A DNA stretch of 7,602 nucleotides from Phycisphaerales bacterium (GTDB taxonomy: Bacteria; Planctomycetota; Phycisphaerae; Phycisphaerales; Phycisphaeraceae), in NCBI GenBank assembly GCA_012031455.1, contig JAAUTM010000052.1:1-7602 (forward strand), read 5' to 3'. How positions within the stretch are numbered: the stretch's first letter is position 1; every line of letters starts with the position of its first letter. Made by a program: the position numbers and the translations under genes. Below are positions 5,025-7,602 of this stretch, one piece after another. The notes below the pieces were generated by a model that worked only from the letters and a program-made list of their open reading frames with translations, was not told the origin of the DNA and did no database searches.

Positions 5025-7148
5025 TCATTTGTAGATTTCGCCAGCCAGGGAACGTGTTGCCTGAATCATAGCATCGTGAGGCGTATCGGTAATGGATAGA
5101 AAGCCGATTCCGTGGTTCTCGGCATCCAGTGCGCGACCCGATGTCGGTTCATCCAGCAACATGAACCAGTGGGCACCGACTACCAGCGGATTGTCCCTTG
5201 CGGAGCGGACATAACGAACCAGCATCTGGGCGCTTTCTTCGGTGGAGGCGGTACCACGCAGGCCGTTACCGAACACCCCCCGGTCGGTGGAGCCAAAGTG
5301 GAACTCGCCCACAATCACCGGTTTGTCGAAGCCGGGGAAGGGCTGCCAGCCCAGCAGCGTTTCACGATAGATGTTGAACGAAACCACATCGCAATACTCG
5401 GCTGCGATTTTCACGACCTGCGGGTTGTGCTCAGCAAAGCGGCAGCCCAGATAAAGCTTGTTCGGTGCCAGTTCCTTGAGAATACGACGCACCACTGAAA
5501 AGTATTGTCGAACAATCACTTCATTGAAAGCCACAAGATCATCATGGGCCTGAGCAGGCTTGGGTTCGCTATTGCCTTCGAGCATGGCCTGCCATGAGGG
5601 ATGCCCAGTGCCCCAGGCGCGATTGAGGGTTTCAATGCTGTCATATTTGGCACGCAACCAGTCGATGAATTGTTTCTTGGCGGGCTGATCCTTGGGGGCT
5701 TTGAGAAGACCGTGGGCAAGATGCGTTTCCTCACCCCAGGACAATTCGTTGTCGAGGAAGTAACCGATGCACCAGGGATCATCCACAGTGGTACTGATCA
5801 TGTTCCCGGCACGCCTGCGGATTTCAGTTTCGAACATTTCATGCCAGGGGTCGGATATTCGGTTGCGTGTTCCCGGTTGCCATGGAAGCTTGGCACTGTT
5901 GATAAAGATCCAATGGGTATAGGGGATGCCGGGTTGTTTGATAATCTCCGGATCGGACCAGCAGCCGATGGTATTGAACCCCCAGTTCATCAAACGCTTG
6001 GGAGTGTTCTTCAGCCAGAGATTGCGATAGTCCGGTCCATACTTGTGCAGCAGGTTGGCGGAGTAGAAATCAAAGGTCTGTACTTTCAGGTTTTTGTAAT
6101 CGCCACGTTTGGGGGTCGCGGTGCCAATGAACTCCTGCATGGCTGGATTCTCTGATTTCCAGGGAGCATCCTTGAACCAGGAATCCCGGCCCTGATCGAT
6201 GACCGTGCTGCTGCCAGCCTTGACCACATCCATGCCCATGGAGAAAAAAAGCCTGCCTTCGGGGTCCACCAGATGCCATTTCCCCTCATGTTTGATGGGA
6301 TAAAAGTGTCCGGTTGCCGGGAGTAATGGACCATCCTTCCATCCCCCGTACTGGGTCCATGAATCCGGTCGGGGTGACTGGATTACTTCCTGAGCTTCGC
6401 GCTGAGCTGCCTCACGCAATTGGCTTTCGTCGGTAACTTTGCCCGGCCACTGGCTGTGTACATACTGTCCAAAGCGATCAATGAATGGGAAAAAGGGTTC
6501 GGGTATACGCTGTGTTTCCGGGTTAAATACTCCCGTGGTGCGTATGTTATCGATGATGAAATGGTAGGGTTCAGCCGGACTGCTGACGAAGAAGTTGATC
6601 TGTTCCACCTTGGCGGGATCAATCACGCCACCCCACTCGCCGCGGATACCCCAGGGGGTTGCCTGCATGCCCTTGAGGCTGTCCCGCAATTCCGTGGCAA
6701 AAATACGGTCGATATCCACCCCGATCGTGGCCGTCTCGCCCGGTGCAAGCGTGCTTCCACCGGTGTTGGAATTCTTACGCCCGGTCGCCCCTTTATTATC
6801 CAAGCGCATGCCCATTCGCAGCGATGTCGAACCAAGGTTGGTGACATCTGCCTCGACGCGGGTAAAGCGTGTGATGTCCCAGAAGGTCGCAGGTGCGGAT
6901 ACCCGAATGTTCGGATAAGGCTTGTCGATCCCCGACTCGACCTTGACCGCCCGGCTGCCGGCATGATCCACCAGCTCAAACCGGCTATCCAATGTTTGTA
7001 TTCGCGTCTGCACATCGGGGGACTCAAAGTCCTCCATGATCATGCTGGTTTGTGCCTCCAGCGTGCCAGGCAACAAAAAGATACTGAGCATCACCAGCAT
7101 CTTGGCAATGCGTTGCTGAATGAACGAGATATGGGATTGGGTCAACAT
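5025..7148 (-). CDS. Secreted GH50 beta-agarase-like glycoside hydrolase
   Basis: The gene is intact and encodes about 707 residues. It is predicted to be an exported enzyme cutting beta-1,4 bonds in agarose or a related galactan by the retaining mechanism of clan GH-A. Counting from the ATG at 7148, a signal peptide with core MLVMLSIFLLPG and a likely cut after LEA (about residue 32) comes first. A beta-rich carbohydrate-binding-like domain (about 37-206, from MEDFESPD to FIIDNIRTTG) follows, as in known GH50 enzymes. The catalytic barrel (about 260-705) has GHFYPIKHEGKWHLVDPEGRLFFSMGMD, the acid/base Glu468 in GYFLDNELSWG and the nucleophile Glu615 in VIVGEFHFG, then GAHWFMLLDEP. The TTG at 7160 is also in frame, but only two bases separate it from GAGGAGAG, so the ATG 12 bases on is preferred. 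Substrate could be agarose, porphyran or another galactan; family membership is firm, substrate is not. It lies between a pseudopilin-like gene and a PEP-CTERM gene, all on one strand. Confidence 0.9.
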   Translation of the reverse strand: MLTQSHISFIQQRIAKMLVMLSIFLLPGTLEAQTSMIMEDFESPDVQTRIQTLDSRFELVDHAGSRAVKVESGIDKPYPNIRVSAPATFWDITRFTRVEADVTNLGSTSLRMGMRLDNKGATGRKNSNTGGSTLAPGETATIGVDIDRIFATELRDSLKGMQATPWGIRGEWGGVIDPAKVEQINFFVSSPAEPYHFIIDNIRTTGVFNPETQRIPEPFFPFIDRFGQYVHSQWPGKVTDESQLREAAQREAQEVIQSPRPDSWTQYGGWKDGPLLPATGHFYPIKHEGKWHLVDPEGRLFFSMGMDVVKAGSSTVIDQGRDSWFKDAPWKSENPAMQEFIGTATPKRGDYKNLKVQTFDFYSANLLHKYGPDYRNLWLKNTPKRLMNWGFNTIGCWSDPEIIKQPGIPYTHWIFINSAKLPWQPGTRNRISDPWHEMFETEIRRRAGNMISTTVDDPWCIGYFLDNELSWGEETHLAHGLLKAPKDQPAKKQFIDWLRAKYDSIETLNRAWGTGHPSWQAMLEGNSEPKPAQAHDDLVAFNEVIVRQYFSVVRRILKELAPNKLYLGCRFAEHNPQVVKIAAEYCDVVSFNIYRETLLGWQPFPGFDKPVIVGEFHFGSTDRGVFGNGLRGTASTEESAQMLVRYVRSARDNPLVVGAHWFMLLDEPTSGRALDAENHGIGFLSITDTPHDAMIQATRSLAGEIYK

Positions 7149-7160
7149 CTTGGTATTCAA

Positions 7161-7168
7161 CTCTCCTC
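7161..7168 (-). promoter_or_regulatory. Ribosome binding site deciding the agarase start
   Basis: GAGGAGAG on the minus strand is 12 bases upstream of the ATG at 7148 but touches the in-frame TTG at 7160 (two bases). The ATG spacing is slightly long but workable; the TTG spacing is too short. Confidence 0.55.
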
Positions 7169-7227
7169 AAGGATCAAAGCACCTGCGAAACAGGGGCAAC
7201 GGGTCATTGGACGTTCATCAGGCATGC

Positions 7228-7602
7228 TTAATCGGGACGCATGTTTCGATTCAATATCAAGCCCATTTTTCGGGTTTCGGCATGACCATCAATGAAGCCG
7301 GAGTTCGCTGCGGTATCCGCCCCATGTCGCCATCGCACCAGACCGTTGGTCGTTCCCCCGACATTTTCAAAATTCGGCTCGCTGCTGCCGAAGATGGGTA
7401 GATCCATGACCGGATTGGCAGGGTTGTAATAGGCGTTGGCGAGATTGCCCGGTGATAAGGGGGAAACGCTGTCGGCGAAGCGCTCGCCTGCCCGTGCATA
7501 TTGAGGTTGGGTGACCGGGTAATTGAGTTGTTGGGTCCCATCAGCCGCAAGGATTATTTCCGAGGGGCGCACCACCCGGGTGAGCTTATAAAGCATATCC
7601 GA
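7228..7602 (-). CDS. Type II secretion pseudopilin-like protein (H-Xn-DG C-terminal domain), 5' partial
   Basis: This is the C-terminal 124 residues of a prepilin-type protein of the DUF1559-like/H-X9-DG group that is strongly expanded in Planctomycetes, Lentisphaerae and Verrucomicrobia. These proteins normally start with a prepilin cleavage/methylation motif and one membrane helix; that part lies beyond the window, since the frame is open to the edge. The ATG at 7596 is internal. Visible features are a RPSEIILAADG strand that matches the family's conserved middle, a short Pro/Asn-rich loop region, and the terminal signature RWRHGADTAANSGFIDGHAE. Here the spacing between His and DG is 11 residues rather than the usual 9. 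The protein probably sits in or outside the inner membrane with a type II secretion or pilus-like apparatus. It ends 79 bp before the agarase start on the same strand, which suggests a shared transcript. The exact role of this family is not settled. Confidence 0.8.
   Translation of the reverse strand, partial: SDMLYKLTRVVRPSEIILAADGTQQLNYPVTQPQYARAGERFADSVSPLSPGNLANAYYNPANPVMDLPIFGSSEPNFENVGGTTNGLVRWRHGADTAANSGFIDGHAETRKMGLILNRNMRPD

Noticed and set aside
5601..6155. A 184-codon open frame on the plus strand
   Set aside because: It is a reverse-strand shadow of the agarase catalytic domain.
7182..7195. CCTG/CAGG hairpin between the pseudopilin and agarase genes
   Set aside because: A four-base stem is expected by chance and gives no support for a terminator or riboswitch.
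6420..7295. A 291-codon open frame on the plus strand opposite the agarase gene
   Set aside because: It is fully antisense to a well-supported GH50 gene, is rich in Arg, His and Cys as shadow frames are, and shows no recognisable domain.

Overview
The window looks like chromosomal DNA from a PVC-superphylum bacterium, most likely a planctomycete of the Phycisphaerae type, though Lentisphaerota or Kiritimatiellota are possible. The grounds are the gene mix: a PEP-CTERM secreted protein, a pseudopilin with the H-Xn-DG C-terminal signature, a GH50 agarase-like enzyme, a uroporphyrinogen-decarboxylase-like protein of the kind that is multiplied in these phyla, and an AsmA-like C-terminal domain. 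Base composition is moderately GC-rich. No rRNA, tRNA, CRISPR array, phage gene or intact transposase is visible.

Left part (1-943): the C-terminal end of an AsmA-like protein on the plus strand enters from outside the window and ends at 803. It is followed by a 140-bp gap holding a 13-bp direct repeat with 21-bp period and two perfect hairpins. Middle part (944-4104): a uroporphyrinogen-decarboxylase-like gene and a phytanoyl-CoA-dioxygenase-like gene lie on the minus strand, separated by a 22-bp perfect palindrome. An AraC/XylS regulator diverges from them across a 94-bp control region. Right part (4156-7602): three minus-strand genes are read from right to left, namely a pseudopilin-like protein (cut by the window edge), a secreted GH50 beta-agarase-like glycosidase, and a PEP-CTERM protein, with gaps of 79 and 52 bp that suggest one transcript.

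Taken together this resembles a polysaccharide-use locus. A secreted agarase-type enzyme sits with two surface or export-linked proteins, next to an AraC regulator and two small-molecule enzymes that could process a released sugar or other ligand. The metabolic link is inference.

The most striking technical point is that four of the seven genes are broken by single-base indels. There are five events: near 358-362, 2605, 3786, 3817-3820 and 4657-4660, mostly in short homopolymers. In each case the two halves join into a normal family member. Sequencing or assembly error is the simplest reading; recent gene decay is the alternative. The UroD-like and GH50 genes are intact.
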